DNA of 64,000 bases from Marifrigoribacter sp047730175 (GTDB lineage Bacteria > Bacteroidota > Bacteroidia > Flavobacteriales > Flavobacteriaceae). Location: positions 1,674,001-1,738,000 of the forward strand of contig NZ_CP159833.1 of the NCBI RefSeq assembly GCF_047730175.1, written 5' to 3'. The position numbers and the translations under genes are program-made. Shown here piece after piece: positions 36,524-45,311 of this stretch (positions are counted from its first letter, which is position 1; every line of letters begins with the position of its first letter). The notes beneath the pieces are model-generated. The model ran no database searches and was not told where the DNA came from. It saw only the letters and a program-made list of their open reading frames with translations.

Positions 36524-36910
36524 ATGAAAGATCAAAAAAAACAAAAGAAAATTATGCTGGCATGGACATTAGCATGGGTAGTAAGTTTAGGTATTTTAAC
36601 AGGTGCAGAAAACTCACTTTGGGATAATAAAATATACACTATAATATGATTAATAATAAATTTTGCTATTGGAATAGGTATGATAATCGCTAATAAAAAT
36701 TTATTTAAGACTTATGACGAATTACAAAAGAGAATTCAATTTGAAGCAATGGCCATTACATTGGGTTTAGCAGTAATAGTTGGTCTAACATATGAAGTCT
36801 CTTTTGATTTTGGAATTATTGGGAAGGAACCTGAATTCGAATATCTAATGATGTTTATTTCACTTTCATACATTATTGCCAATATCGTTAATTCAAAAAG
36901 ATTTCGATGA
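36524..36910 (+). pseudogene. Four-helix membrane protein gene split by an in-frame TGA
   Basis: An ATG at 36524 opens a frame (MKDQKKQKKIMLAWTLAWVV) that hits TGA at 36647-36649. The very same frame resumes without shift as LIINFAIGIGMIIANKN and runs to 36910. Joined, it is a 128-residue protein with four hydrophobic helices. One substitution (TGG or CGA to TGA) explains the lesion. The last bases overlap the XRE gene start (ATGA). In Bacteroidota such small membrane proteins are often paired with a short XRE regulator. A restart at 36680 could give a 76-residue product. Confidence 0.75.
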
Positions 36911-37107
36911 AAAATAAACTAAGGGAATTAAGAAAAAATCAAAAATTGACACAGGAAGAATTAGCCAACTTAATTGGTATTTCACGTCAAGCGATAAACG
37001 CGATTGAAAAGGAAAAATTTGATCCAAGTTTACCCACGGCATTTAAGATGTCAAAGCTGTTTAAGATTTCTATAGAGGAACTATTCTTTTTTGAGGGATC
37101 TAAATAA
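36907..37107 (+). CDS. Short XRE-family transcriptional regulator
   Basis: A 66-residue protein that is only a Cro/CI-type helix-turn-helix: KNQKLTQEELANLIGISRQAINAIEKEKFDPSL. It is of the YozG-like type, often encoded with a small membrane protein. It overlaps the split upstream gene by four bases and probably regulates its own operon. It appears intact. Confidence 0.88.
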   Translation: MKNKLRELRKNQKLTQEELANLIGISRQAINAIEKEKFDPSLPTAFKMSKLFKISIEELFFFEGSK

Positions 37108-37189
37108 TTAATTGAATTGATTTATTAACTTCCAAGAAGTCTACTGGGGTAAAACTAATGTTCGATATTTCGAATGAGTTATCTACTAC

Positions 37190-37222
37190 AAGAGTAATCA
37201 GAAATGGTTACTCTTTTTTTTA
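37190..37222 (+). terminator. Terminator downstream of the XRE gene
   Basis: AAGAGTAA (37190-37197) pairs with TTACTCTT (37208-37215) around a ten-base loop, followed by a T-run. Confidence 0.75.
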
Positions 37223-37579
37223 TGCAGTACACTCAAGTATACAAAGGGTTTAAGAGTGTATTAGTTGAGTGTTAAACAGTTGATATTCTTAACTTTTTAT
37301 TTAAAAACTAACAAGGTTAGATGCCAGATATACACAAAACTGACAGCAAAAACAGCTGAAACTTACAGTAAAATTGACAGTAAAACCCAAAAAAAACTAG
37401 ACCTACCAATCCGTAGTAATAACACCCCCCATATCTAAATAATATCACTTTCCTTTTGGGGCAGGTCTTCGTGAGATGATATATTACCTGGAGGTTCTAG
37501 GTTTATAATATTTAAAAATAGTTTATAAAAAAACCCTCCCATTTCTGCAAGAGTTTGGTTTAGGGAGTTATTAAATTAG
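37223..37579. other. Gene-less stretch with short imperfect direct repeats
   Basis: No gene is found. Three imperfect copies of a motif like CTGACAGTAAAA lie at 37340-37351, 37362-37373 and 37374-37385. Near 37533-37565 an imperfect hairpin may terminate the lipoprotein transcript from the right. Confidence 0.4.
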
Positions 37580-38175
37580 TTATGGTCTAATTGCACTAAA
37601 TTCTATTCTTATAGGGACTGGAATATCAAAATCTGCAATTGTATTTGCTTGAAAATATAAAACACGTTCATAAGTTCCCTTTATAGTCTCTCCGCCTGAA
37701 GTTCCTAGATCTGTTAAGTTGATGTTAGAAATTTTATAGCGTTGGCTATATCCATCAGACCAAGACATTGGTCCATTTTCGACAAAAGCGGTAAGGTTTC
37801 CTACTCCAATTGATTCTAAATACTCCAAAATATAAAACCCCCCATTGCCTGGAAATACACCTAAATTACCATTATTACTTCCTAATTGTGCATTATCAAA
37901 ACCCATATTTATATACGTATTTTGACCAGAAACGTAATTCTCTGCAGTAATATCAGTAATTGATAAAGTTACACCATAGGTGCTTCCGTAACATTGATTT
38001 GGTTGAAATATTGATTCAATCCCTCCAATACCTTGCACCCTATTTATTACACCCCCGAATTCAACTTCAAAAAAGTAGTTACCATTATTAGTGTTGTTAG
38101 TTGAATTACCATTACTATCCTCACCACTACACCCAACGATAAGTACTGTTAAAAAAAGGTAGATTATTTTCTCAT
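37580..38175 (-). pseudogene. Lipoprotein gene with a frameshifted signal peptide
   Basis: The long frame (37580 to about 38155) encodes a beta-rich protein ending IPVPIRIEFSAIRP. Upstream of its first Met, the same frame reads FLTVLIVGCSGEDSNGN, a clear lipobox. The only suitable start, ATG at 38175, reads MRK then TAA. Adding one A to the AAAA run near 38165-38170 gives MRKIIYLFLTVLIVGCS, a perfect lipoprotein signal. So a one-base deletion separates the start from the body. It may be real decay or a homopolymer error. The mature domain (about 175 residues, including YGVTLSITDITAENYVSGQN) is not recognised. Confidence 0.7.
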
Positions 38176-38425
38176 AATATAAATTGTTTGGTCAAATATA
38201 ATGAATGCAGGTTAGTTGTGAAAAGAAACCAAGGTATGCCCTAAATAAACACCCTTGCAGACTTAACTACAAGGGCATCATATAAATAATTTGCTGGTTA
38301 CCATTATCCCCACAAAACAGGAGCTAACACCATACATATAAGGTGGTTATGTAATGCGTAAAGAGTATTTTTGTTAAGCGTCATAAAACCTCGTGGTAGG
38401 GCTACCCTTTACCTCTTCGCATAAG

Positions 38426-38752
38426 CTATTTATTATTCTCGTTGTGAAGTATATCTACTAAATCCCAATCCCTAGTTACTACTTTGCCCGTAACTTCGTT
38501 AAGCCACCTGCGTCTGGTTATATACAGATATACGTTCTTGCCTCGTATGGGGAAATCTTGAACAGTTGCTTGTGGAAAGAAACCTTTAGAATGAAGTGTA
38601 ACCTTAGCAAACTCTTCAGGAATATTGTTCAGTTCTGTAAAATAGAAGTGTATCTCTTCGCCTTTAATCTCGTGCTTGGTTAAATCAAAATGACTTACGA
38701 GTACTTCGGGAAGTAATAAATTAACGGCTGCAAATAAAGCGTTTGGTGACAT
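38426..38752 (-). pseudogene. ISAon1-type transposase N-terminal region, IS remnant
   Basis: A 108-residue frame matching the N-terminal region of ISAon1-family transposases: LLLPEVLVSHFDLTKHE, HFYFTELNNIPEEF, LHSKGFFPQATVQDFPIRG and YITRRRW. In such elements the catalytic part follows downstream on the same strand. Here only about 250 bases separate it from the next gene, with no catalytic frame. It is therefore a truncated mobile-element remnant. It marks this region as an insertion-prone accessory segment. Confidence 0.75.
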
Positions 38753-38842
38753 AGAGTTTTTAAAAGCAAAGTTGTCTTAAATTTATTTACTCCATAAGCT
38801 TTTGTGTTGAGGCATTAGAAACTCGTGCAGATTATAAAACAC

Positions 38843-38898
38843 AGAATAACAGGTATAGATTATTAAACATTAGTTTAATAATCTATACCTGTTATTCT
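38843..38898. repeat. Perfect 26-bp inverted repeat with 4-base loop
   Basis: The left arm 38843-38868 (starts AGAATAACAGG, ends TTAAAC) is the exact complement of 38873-38898, with loop ATTA. It lies 65 bases after the stop of the first ice-binding-like gene and 90 bases before the IS remnant. It is much longer than typical terminators here and lacks a proper T-run on the minus strand. It may be a terminator or a small palindromic element. Confidence 0.9.
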
Positions 38899-38962
38899 TA
38901 AAAAAATTTCTTATAAATTATGTTCTTCATAGCCAATCTATATGATTGGCAGATAGGAACAA

Positions 38963-40237
38963 TTAATTTTCAGAACGAATCAACGATAAGTTTCTATTGT
39001 CGAGCGTAGCTTCACCTGCTCCAACTTTCCATCTTACTTCAACATCTTCTTGTGCTGTTAAAGTTAACATTGCTTGGAGAGATACCACTGAGCTAAGTGA
39101 ATTAATTATTCTACTAGAATTAACTATTTCAACCCCATTTTGATAAAAAGAGTAAGTTGTCATTTCAGTTCCAGTAACCGGTTCTGTCCCTGCAGGGTAT
39201 TGATTCCCGTAATGTGCACCTGCAAGTGTCAGATCTCCTAATCCATTCCCCACATCTCCAGTGATGATAGAAGTTACATCAGATGTAAGTGCACCATTAG
39301 TGCTAAACATCACAAATGATGAAAGACTCCTTAAATCAATTACAGATTCACCAGATGGAATTGTAAGAACGCTATTCGACCCTACACCTATTGCTCCTGT
39401 CTTTGTAAACATCCTTCCTTTAAGGCTTGAATCGGCTGCCATATTAATAGCTCCAGCATTAGAAACCAAGGTTCCTTTCATTGATGAATACGCGCTTATA
39501 GTCATAGCGTCAGTCGACACCCAGAATATATTTCTAGCCTCGGCCTCTCCCTGTAATATTATATTTGAATTCGCTGCAGCCGAAAATGCACCATTACCTC
39601 TTATTACAAAAAGAGAAGTTGAGTCTCCACCACCGTCCAATATAAGTGATCCGGTAACCGAAAATGCTCCAGTCACGTCATAGACGCCCGGAGTCAAAAC
39701 CTCACCACTACCAAAAGCTACAACATGAGGTACACCGCCAGGTAAAGCTATTAAATCATCGTATATATCGACCAAATCAAGAACGCCTTGGTCTGAACTA
39801 AATGCATGCCCTTCGACGCCAGTGTGCTGTGCATTAAATGAAGCGATGTAAGTACCTGGAGCACAAGACACATTCATGCCTGTTACCAGTAATTCACTAG
39901 TGGATTCTGTACTAACATCTGCTCCCTCAGTAACTGAATACATCATAGGGGTCTCTTGACTTTTGATACCTATCCATTTAGGTGTTGAGGGATTTCCAAT
40001 ATTTAATTCACCATCATTTGATGTAATATTATAAATTATTAGACCCTTTGCTGGAGATACTATTGCATCTCTTTGCGTTGTGGTTAATCTTGGCATTAAT
40101 AACCCTTGACTGGTAGAAGAAATATCCAAAGCAGAAGAAAGATCAGGTGTTGTTGTTCCTACACCAACTTGAGCATAAATACTGCCTAAAGGCAATAAGA
40201 ATAACTGTACAATAAAGAATTTTAAAATAGTTTTCAT
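38963..40237 (-). CDS. Ice-binding-like (DUF3494) surface protein, copy 1
   Basis: A 424-residue secreted protein. The signal peptide ends SIYAQ. A 'VGVGTTTPDLSSALDIS' head follows, ending at WIGIK, common in Bacteroidota surface proteins. After the half-strand segment LLVTGMNVSCAPGTYIASFNA comes the C-terminal half of a DUF3494 beta-helix (GVLDLVDIYDDL through GRMFTKTGAI). Then comes its N-terminal half (DLRSLSSFVMFSTNGA, ITGDVGNGLG), then the jelly-roll end VRWKVGAGEATLDNRNLSLI. The order of the DUF3494 halves is reversed relative to the family. The ATG at 40237 is preferred over a TTG at 40267. It is last in the minus-strand array. No T9SS C-terminal domain is seen. Confidence 0.85.
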   Translation of the reverse strand: MKTILKFFIVQLFLLPLGSIYAQVGVGTTTPDLSSALDISSTSQGLLMPRLTTTQRDAIVSPAKGLIIYNITSNDGELNIGNPSTPKWIGIKSQETPMMYSVTEGADVSTESTSELLVTGMNVSCAPGTYIASFNAQHTGVEGHAFSSDQGVLDLVDIYDDLIALPGGVPHVVAFGSGEVLTPGVYDVTGAFSVTGSLILDGGGDSTSLFVIRGNGAFSAAANSNIILQGEAEARNIFWVSTDAMTISAYSSMKGTLVSNAGAINMAADSSLKGRMFTKTGAIGVGSNSVLTIPSGESVIDLRSLSSFVMFSTNGALTSDVTSIITGDVGNGLGDLTLAGAHYGNQYPAGTEPVTGTEMTTYSFYQNGVEIVNSSRIINSLSSVVSLQAMLTLTAQEDVEVRWKVGAGEATLDNRNLSLIRSEN

Positions 40238-40373
40238 AAGTAAGTTTTTAATATTTGGGAAGGCCAATATACTAAAAAAATAACGTTACGTCTATTTTTC
40301 TTGCACTTTATCGATTATAATGCACAATTAACATTAATTTACAGGAAACTTAATCATTAGTAACTGAAAGCAA

Positions 40374-40565
40374 CTAATAGTCAGAACGAATCAATAATAG
40401 GGTTCTGTTATCAAGTTTCACTTCACCAGTATCAACTTTCCACCGTACTTCAGCGACTTCCCCTGCTGTTAGTGTAGTAACCTGTGCCTTTAGGGCTACG
40501 ACTGAGTTTAGTGAAGTAATTCTTCTGCTAGAATTAACTACCAGAGTACCATTTTACTAATACAG
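40374..40565 (-). pseudogene. C-terminal remnant of a fifth ice-binding-like gene
   Basis: On the minus strand this reads NGTLVVNSSRRITSLNSVVAL, then VTTLTAGEVAEVRWKVDTG and LDNRTLLLIRSDY followed by TAG. It is plainly the last 60 residues of the paralogues. At the 5' edge the matching codons include TAG and TAA in place of Tyr-Gln, and the rest of the gene is absent. The downstream flank up to 40900 resembles the DNA upstream of copy 4, so the body was lost by internal deletion. Confidence 0.88.
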
Positions 40566-41284
40566 CACCTAAACTATTAACCTTCTTATAATGAGTTACT
40601 TATTGCACATTTCGATAAAAGGGTAAATGAATAACATAGCCCAAAACCCTTTCAATGGCACCCAACTAATATCAACAATAAGGCATTGATAGTAAGGTAT
40701 TTGGGTCATATGAAGTTATAGACAAGCGTAATAATTTTTTACGAATTGAATCTATAAAATAAATTTGAGGTTTGAGAATGGGAAAATGGAAAGCTCTTTT
40801 TAGTGAACTTAGATGTTAGAATATAAAAGAAGATTAAAAACTTGGTAAAAATAACCATTTCTTATGATGACATTAATAGCATAAAGTCAACTAACTCAAA
40901 TAATCTTAGTGCTTTTAATTTAAAAGAACTTTATATATCATTTTCAAGAGACTTTCTCATAAGCTTTGCTGTTTATAGGCAATACATTATATATTTAATA
41001 TATATACTATGGTATTGATAGAAATAAAACAAGTCATTCACTATCATTTTATAGCATCTTCCATCAAACATTTCCTTAACGAGATCAATTTATCTTAAAG
41101 GTAATGCATTCTTTTCCTTTGGTTTCAGGCTCATAGTGATTCACAATACTTCTAGCACTGGAAGGTAAAGTCATAACGTTGGATGCCATAGGCATACTAG
41201 ATATAAATTTGCTAATAGCCTTGCTGTAAAAGCATATTAAAATTTTAAAGAAACACTGAGTTTATTAGTTTTAAATTGAAGAAA
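40566..41284. other. Gene-less degenerate array DNA
   Basis: No gene is found. The part 40600-40870 is similar to 45530-45790, upstream of copy 4: compare AAATGAATAACATAG with AGATGAATAATATTG, and AAAAGAAGATTAAA with AAAAGAAGGTTAAA. The last 60 bases resemble the sequence just after the stop of copy 4 (AGAAACACTGA, TTTTAAATT). It is the shell of a duplicated array unit. Confidence 0.65.
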
Positions 41285-42556
41285 CTAATTTCCAGAATGA
41301 ATCGCCGATAAGATTCTATTGTCAAGTGTCGCTTCGCCAAAATCAACTTTCCATCGCACTTCAATTACTTCCCCTGCGTTTAGAGAAGTAATCTTTGCTT
41401 CGAGAGATACTACTGAGTTCAGTGAGTTAATTGTGCTACTAGAATTGGTTATTTCAACCCCATTTTGATAAATACTGTAGGTAGCAGTAGTAATTAAGTT
41501 ATTTGCTGTTGTGCCAGCAGGGAATTGTTCTCCAGAATGTGCACCTAATATTGTCAATGCTCCTAATGCAGTGCCTACATCTCCAGTGATCATACAAGTT
41601 ACAACATCTGAAACCGCACCATTAGAGGTAAATATCGCAAATGAGGAAAGGCTCCCTAAATCAATATAAGAAACACCCGATGGAACGGTAAGAGTACTAT
41701 TCGCTCCTAGGCTTATTGCTCCTGACTTTGTAAACATCCTTCCTTCAAGGTTCGCGCTGTCTCCCAATACAATTGCTCCGGCAGGAGAAACCAAGGTTCC
41801 TTTCATTACAGAGTTATCGCCTGTAGATAGCGCTGTTTCAGACATCCAGAAGATATTATTGGAGCTTGCTCCATTGGTCAAATTTACAGTGGAAGCAGAC
41901 CCACCAGTAAATGCACCCGTACTTCTAATAATAAACACAGAGTTTGAGTCTCCACCACCATCTAGCGTAAGTGTTCCAGCAATCGAAGTTGCTCCAGCCA
42001 CGTCATAGATGCCTGGCAGCAAATTTTCTCCATTACCAAAAACAGGAGTGTGAGTTGTGCCGCTTGGTATGGCTGTTAAGGCCTGGTATATTGCGTCTAA
42101 ATCAATAACACCTTGGTCAGAACTAAATGGTTGATCAATTGCTACGGTCTTGTGCTGGGCATTAAATGAAACGAGAAAATCACCCGGTTCAAGCGAGAGT
42201 GTCATGCCTGATACTAACAAAGCATTAGTGGATATGTTACTAATAATATCGCCTTCGTTAACAGAATCAATCTTAGGTCCTTTAAGGCCTACCCAACTTG
42301 GCGCCAAGGAAGTTCCAATATTTAATTGACCATCATTTGAGGTAGTATTAAAAATCATTAAGCCTGTCGCTGGAAGTGTTATGTCATCTCTTTCTAACGT
42401 CGTTAATCTTGGCATTAAAAGCCCTTTACTACTTGAAGAAACATCGAGAGCAGAAGAAGGATCAGGATCTTCAGTACCTATACCTACTTGAGCATAAAGA
42501 TTGGTTGAAATCAATAGAATAAGCTGTATTAGGAAATATTTTAAAATAACTTTCAT
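41285..42556 (-). CDS. Ice-binding-like (DUF3494) surface protein, copy 2
   Basis: A 423-residue paralogue with signal peptide (1-22, ending LYAQ) and the head variant VGIGTEDPDPSSALDVSS. First jelly-roll half: LLVSGMTLSLEPGDFLVSFNA. The reversed DUF3494 domain follows, with GTLTLDGGGDSNSVFII, NNIFWMSETALSTG and GRMFTKSGAI, then DLGSLSSFAIFTSNGAVS. Second jelly-roll half: IYQNGVEITNSS to IEVRWKVDFGEATLDNRIL. Family knowledge: DUF3494 proteins bind ice faces through a flat beta-helix surface. Binding here is inferred, not shown. The upstream gap to copy 3 is 73 bases. Confidence 0.87.
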   Translation of the reverse strand: MKVILKYFLIQLILLISTNLYAQVGIGTEDPDPSSALDVSSSSKGLLMPRLTTLERDDITLPATGLMIFNTTSNDGQLNIGTSLAPSWVGLKGPKIDSVNEGDIISNISTNALLVSGMTLSLEPGDFLVSFNAQHKTVAIDQPFSSDQGVIDLDAIYQALTAIPSGTTHTPVFGNGENLLPGIYDVAGATSIAGTLTLDGGGDSNSVFIIRSTGAFTGGSASTVNLTNGASSNNIFWMSETALSTGDNSVMKGTLVSPAGAIVLGDSANLEGRMFTKSGAISLGANSTLTVPSGVSYIDLGSLSSFAIFTSNGAVSDVVTCMITGDVGTALGALTILGAHSGEQFPAGTTANNLITTATYSIYQNGVEITNSSSTINSLNSVVSLEAKITSLNAGEVIEVRWKVDFGEATLDNRILSAIHSGN

Positions 42557-42629
42557 GAGGTTTTTTTTAAGTAATTAGCTGTTTATAATATGTAGGCTGA
42601 TTTAAATTTGGGGAATAAATTCAAAGTAA

Positions 42630-43886
42630 TTAATATCCAGAACGAATCAATGATAAGGTTCTATTGTCAAGCCTCGCTTCGCCAGTATAAACTTTCCACC
42701 GCACTTCAATGGCTTCCCCAGCAGTTAGGGTAGTTACCATTGCACGTAGAGACACCATTGAGTTCCCTGAATTAATTGTTCTATTAGAATTAACCACTTC
42801 AACCCCATTTTGATAAATACAGTACGCAGTAGTTAAGCTTCTCTCTGTTGAACCAGCAGGGTATTGTCCCCCATAATGAGCTCCTAAAACGGTCAGTGCT
42901 CCTTCTCCGGTGCCCACATCTCCAGTGATCGTAGAGGTTGCATCTCCTGAAGCCGCACCGCTAGAGGTGAACATTGCAAATGAGGAAAGGATTCCTAAAT
43001 CAATAGGCGAAACACCCGATGGAGGGGTAACTGTGCTATTCGCTCCGATACTTAATCCTCCTGCTTTTGTAAGCATCCTTCCTTCAAGGCTCCCATTGGC
43101 TCCCAATGCAATTGCTCCGGCACCTGAAACCAAGTTTCCTTTCATTATTGTGTTAGCGGCTGTAGATAGAGCTGCTTCAGACATCCAGAATATATTATTG
43201 GAGCTTGCTCCATTGGTCAAATTTATAATTGCGCCAGTTGCCGTAGAAAATGCACCGGCACCTCTAATAATAAACAGAGAATTTGGGTCTCCATTGCCAT
43301 TTAGTGTAAGTGTTCCAGTTGCAATCGATGGTGCTCCAGCCACGTCATAGACACCCGGAAATAAAGTCTCTCCATTACCAAAAACAAGAGCGTGAGTTGT
43401 GCCGTTTGGCATAGCTGTTATGGCTTGGTATATCCCGTCCATATCAATAACACCTTGTCCTGAACTAAATAGTTGATTTGGCGCATGGGCATTAAATGAA
43501 ACAATATAAGTGCCCGATTCAGGCGAGAGTGTCATACCTGGCACCAACAAAGTATTAGTGGATGTGGAACCAATGCTATTGCTTTCAGTAGCAGAATTAA
43601 TCTTAGGTGCTTTGACACCTATCCATCGTGGCACCAAGGGAGTTCCAGCATTTAATTGACCATCATTTGACGTAGTATTAAAAATCATTAAGCCTGTCGC
43701 TGGGAGTGTGATATTATCTCTTTGTAACGTGGTTAATCGTGGTAATAAAAGCCCTTTGCTGGTGGAAGAAATATCTAGCATAGAAGAAGCGTCAGGTGTT
43801 GTTGTCCCTATACCAACCTGAGCATAAAGACTGCTTGAAATCAATAGAATAAGCTGTATTAGGGAATATTTTAAAATAGTTTTCAT
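42630..43886 (-). CDS. Ice-binding-like (DUF3494) surface protein, copy 3
   Basis: A 418-residue paralogue. Rough domain map: signal 1-22; VGIGTTTPD head 24-90; first jelly-roll half 100-133; DUF3494 C-terminal half 140-290 (GETLFPGVYDVAG, NGNGDPNSLFIIRG, NNIFWMSEAAL, LEGRMLTKAGG); DUF3494 N-terminal half 295-345 (DLGILSSFAMFTSSGA, ITGDVGTGEGALTVLG); second jelly-roll half 352-418 (IYQNGVEVVNSNRT, IEVRWKVYTGEARLDNRT). The head is closest to copy 1, the body to copy 4, which suggests exchange between copies. It has the longest Ala-rich beta-helix faces of the set. Confidence 0.87.
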   Translation of the reverse strand: MKTILKYSLIQLILLISSSLYAQVGIGTTTPDASSMLDISSTSKGLLLPRLTTLQRDNITLPATGLMIFNTTSNDGQLNAGTPLVPRWIGVKAPKINSATESNSIGSTSTNTLLVPGMTLSPESGTYIVSFNAHAPNQLFSSGQGVIDMDGIYQAITAMPNGTTHALVFGNGETLFPGVYDVAGAPSIATGTLTLNGNGDPNSLFIIRGAGAFSTATGAIINLTNGASSNNIFWMSEAALSTAANTIMKGNLVSGAGAIALGANGSLEGRMLTKAGGLSIGANSTVTPPSGVSPIDLGILSSFAMFTSSGAASGDATSTITGDVGTGEGALTVLGAHYGGQYPAGSTERSLTTAYCIYQNGVEVVNSNRTINSGNSMVSLRAMVTTLTAGEAIEVRWKVYTGEARLDNRTLSLIRSGY

Positions 43887-44054
43887 GAGGATTTATTTAA
43901 TGAAATTAGCTATGCTATAGTATATAAGTTAAATTAAATTTGAAAAATAAGGCTAAAAAATAATCATCTATATAGGATGCAATATTAATTGACCTGTAGT
44001 CTGCTCGAAATTGTTTAGAAACACTGAAATTTATTATTTTTAAATTCATAGCAA

Positions 44055-45311
44055 CTAATATCCAGAACGAATCAATGATAAGCTTCTATTATCAAGCGTC
44101 GCTTCACCAGTATCAACTCTCCATCGTACTTCAATGGCCTCCCCTTCAGTTAGAGTAGTAACCATTGCTTGGAGAGACACCACTGAGCTATCTGAATTAA
44201 CTGTTCTACTAGAATTAACTACTTCACTCCCATTTTGATAAATACAATAAGTAGTAGTAGTTGAGTTAGTTGCTGATGTGCCCGCAGGGTATTGTTCCCC
44301 AGTATGTGTGCTTAAAATTGTCAGAGCTCCTAATGCAGTGCCAATATCTCCAGTGATCGTAGAAGTTTCATCATCTGTAACTGCTCCATTAGAGGTAAAC
44401 ATTGCAAATGAGGAAAGGCTCCTTAATTCAATATAAGAATCACCTAATGGAGCAGTAAGAACACAATTGACTCCTATACTTAATGCCCCTGCCTTTGAAA
44501 GCATCCTCCCTTCAAGGTTCGTATTGGCTCCCAGTGCAATTGCTCCAGCAGGAGAAACCAAGGTTCCTTTCAATATTGAGTTCGCACCTGTAGATAGTGC
44601 TGCTTCAGACATCCAGAATATATTATTGGAGCTTGCTCCATTGATCAAATTTACAGTGGAACCAGCTCCCGAAGTAAATGCTCCGGTACCTCTAATGATA
44701 AACACAGAATTTGAGTCTCCACCACCATCTAGCGTAAGTGTTCCAGCAGTTGATACTGATCCAGCTAGGTCATAGATGCCCGGAGGCAAACTCTCTCCAT
44801 TACCAAAAACAAGACCGTGAGTTGTATTCGTGGCCGTTATAGCCATTAAATCTTGATATATCCTGTCCATATCAATAATACCTTGGGCAGAACCAAATAA
44901 TGCTGTTATCTGGGCATTAAATGAAACAATGTAAGTGCCCGATTCAGGCGAGATTGTCATGCCTTGTAATAACAGATCACTATTGGATGTGGTATTAATA
45001 ATATCGCCTTCGTTAACAGAATCAATCTTAGGTCCTTTTAAGCCTATCCAACTTGCTGCCGATGGAGTTCCAATATTTAATTGGCCATCATTCAATGTAG
45101 TATTATATATCATTAAACCTGTCGCTGGAAATGCTATTAAATTTCTTTGGGTGGTTGTTAATCTTGGCATTAAAAGCCCTTTGCTGTTTGAAGAAATATC
45201 GAGAGCAGAAGAAGGATCAGGATCTTCGGTACCTAGACCTACTTGTGCATAGAGACTCGTTGAAATCAATAGAATAAGCTGCACGAGCAAGTGTTTTAAA
45301 ATAACTTTCAT
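44055..45311 (-). CDS. Ice-binding-like (DUF3494) surface protein, copy 4
   Basis: A 418-residue paralogue and the most upstream member of the array. It has a signal peptide ending LYAQ and the head VGLGTEDPDPSSALDIS, like copy 2. The reversed DUF3494 domain is intact: GESLPPGIYDLAG, NNIFWMSEAALSTGAN, LEGRMLSKAGAL, then ELRSLSSFAMFTSNGAVT and ITGDIGTALGAL. It ends IEVRWRVDTGEATLDNRSLSLI. The beta-helix centre is truncated by a few residues near ITALFGSAQG compared with copy 2. The long AT-rich upstream region may carry the array promoter. Confidence 0.87.
   Translation of the reverse strand: MKVILKHLLVQLILLISTSLYAQVGLGTEDPDPSSALDISSNSKGLLMPRLTTTQRNLIAFPATGLMIYNTTLNDGQLNIGTPSAASWIGLKGPKIDSVNEGDIINTTSNSDLLLQGMTISPESGTYIVSFNAQITALFGSAQGIIDMDRIYQDLMAITATNTTHGLVFGNGESLPPGIYDLAGSVSTAGTLTLDGGGDSNSVFIIRGTGAFTSGAGSTVNLINGASSNNIFWMSEAALSTGANSILKGTLVSPAGAIALGANTNLEGRMLSKAGALSIGVNCVLTAPLGDSYIELRSLSSFAMFTSNGAVTDDETSTITGDIGTALGALTILSTHTGEQYPAGTSATNSTTTTYCIYQNGSEVVNSSRTVNSDSSVVSLQAMVTTLTEGEAIEVRWRVDTGEATLDNRSLSLIRSGY

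Noticed and set aside
37339..37386. Three short repeats of CTGACAGTAAAA type, considered as a CRISPR-like array
   Set aside because: Units are only about 12 bases, imperfect, with irregular spacing and no unique spacers or cas genes nearby.
40374..40565. A short independent gene in the ice-binding array
   Set aside because: It lacks a start, has stop codons where paralogues have Tyr-Gln, and matches only the C-terminal part of the family.
38963..45311. The ice-binding-like proteins as XrtF or type IX secretion cargo
   Set aside because: Their C-termini end in the jelly-roll strand (LSLIRSGY-like) with neither a T9SS C-terminal domain nor a tag-helix-basic tail; only a Sec signal is visible.
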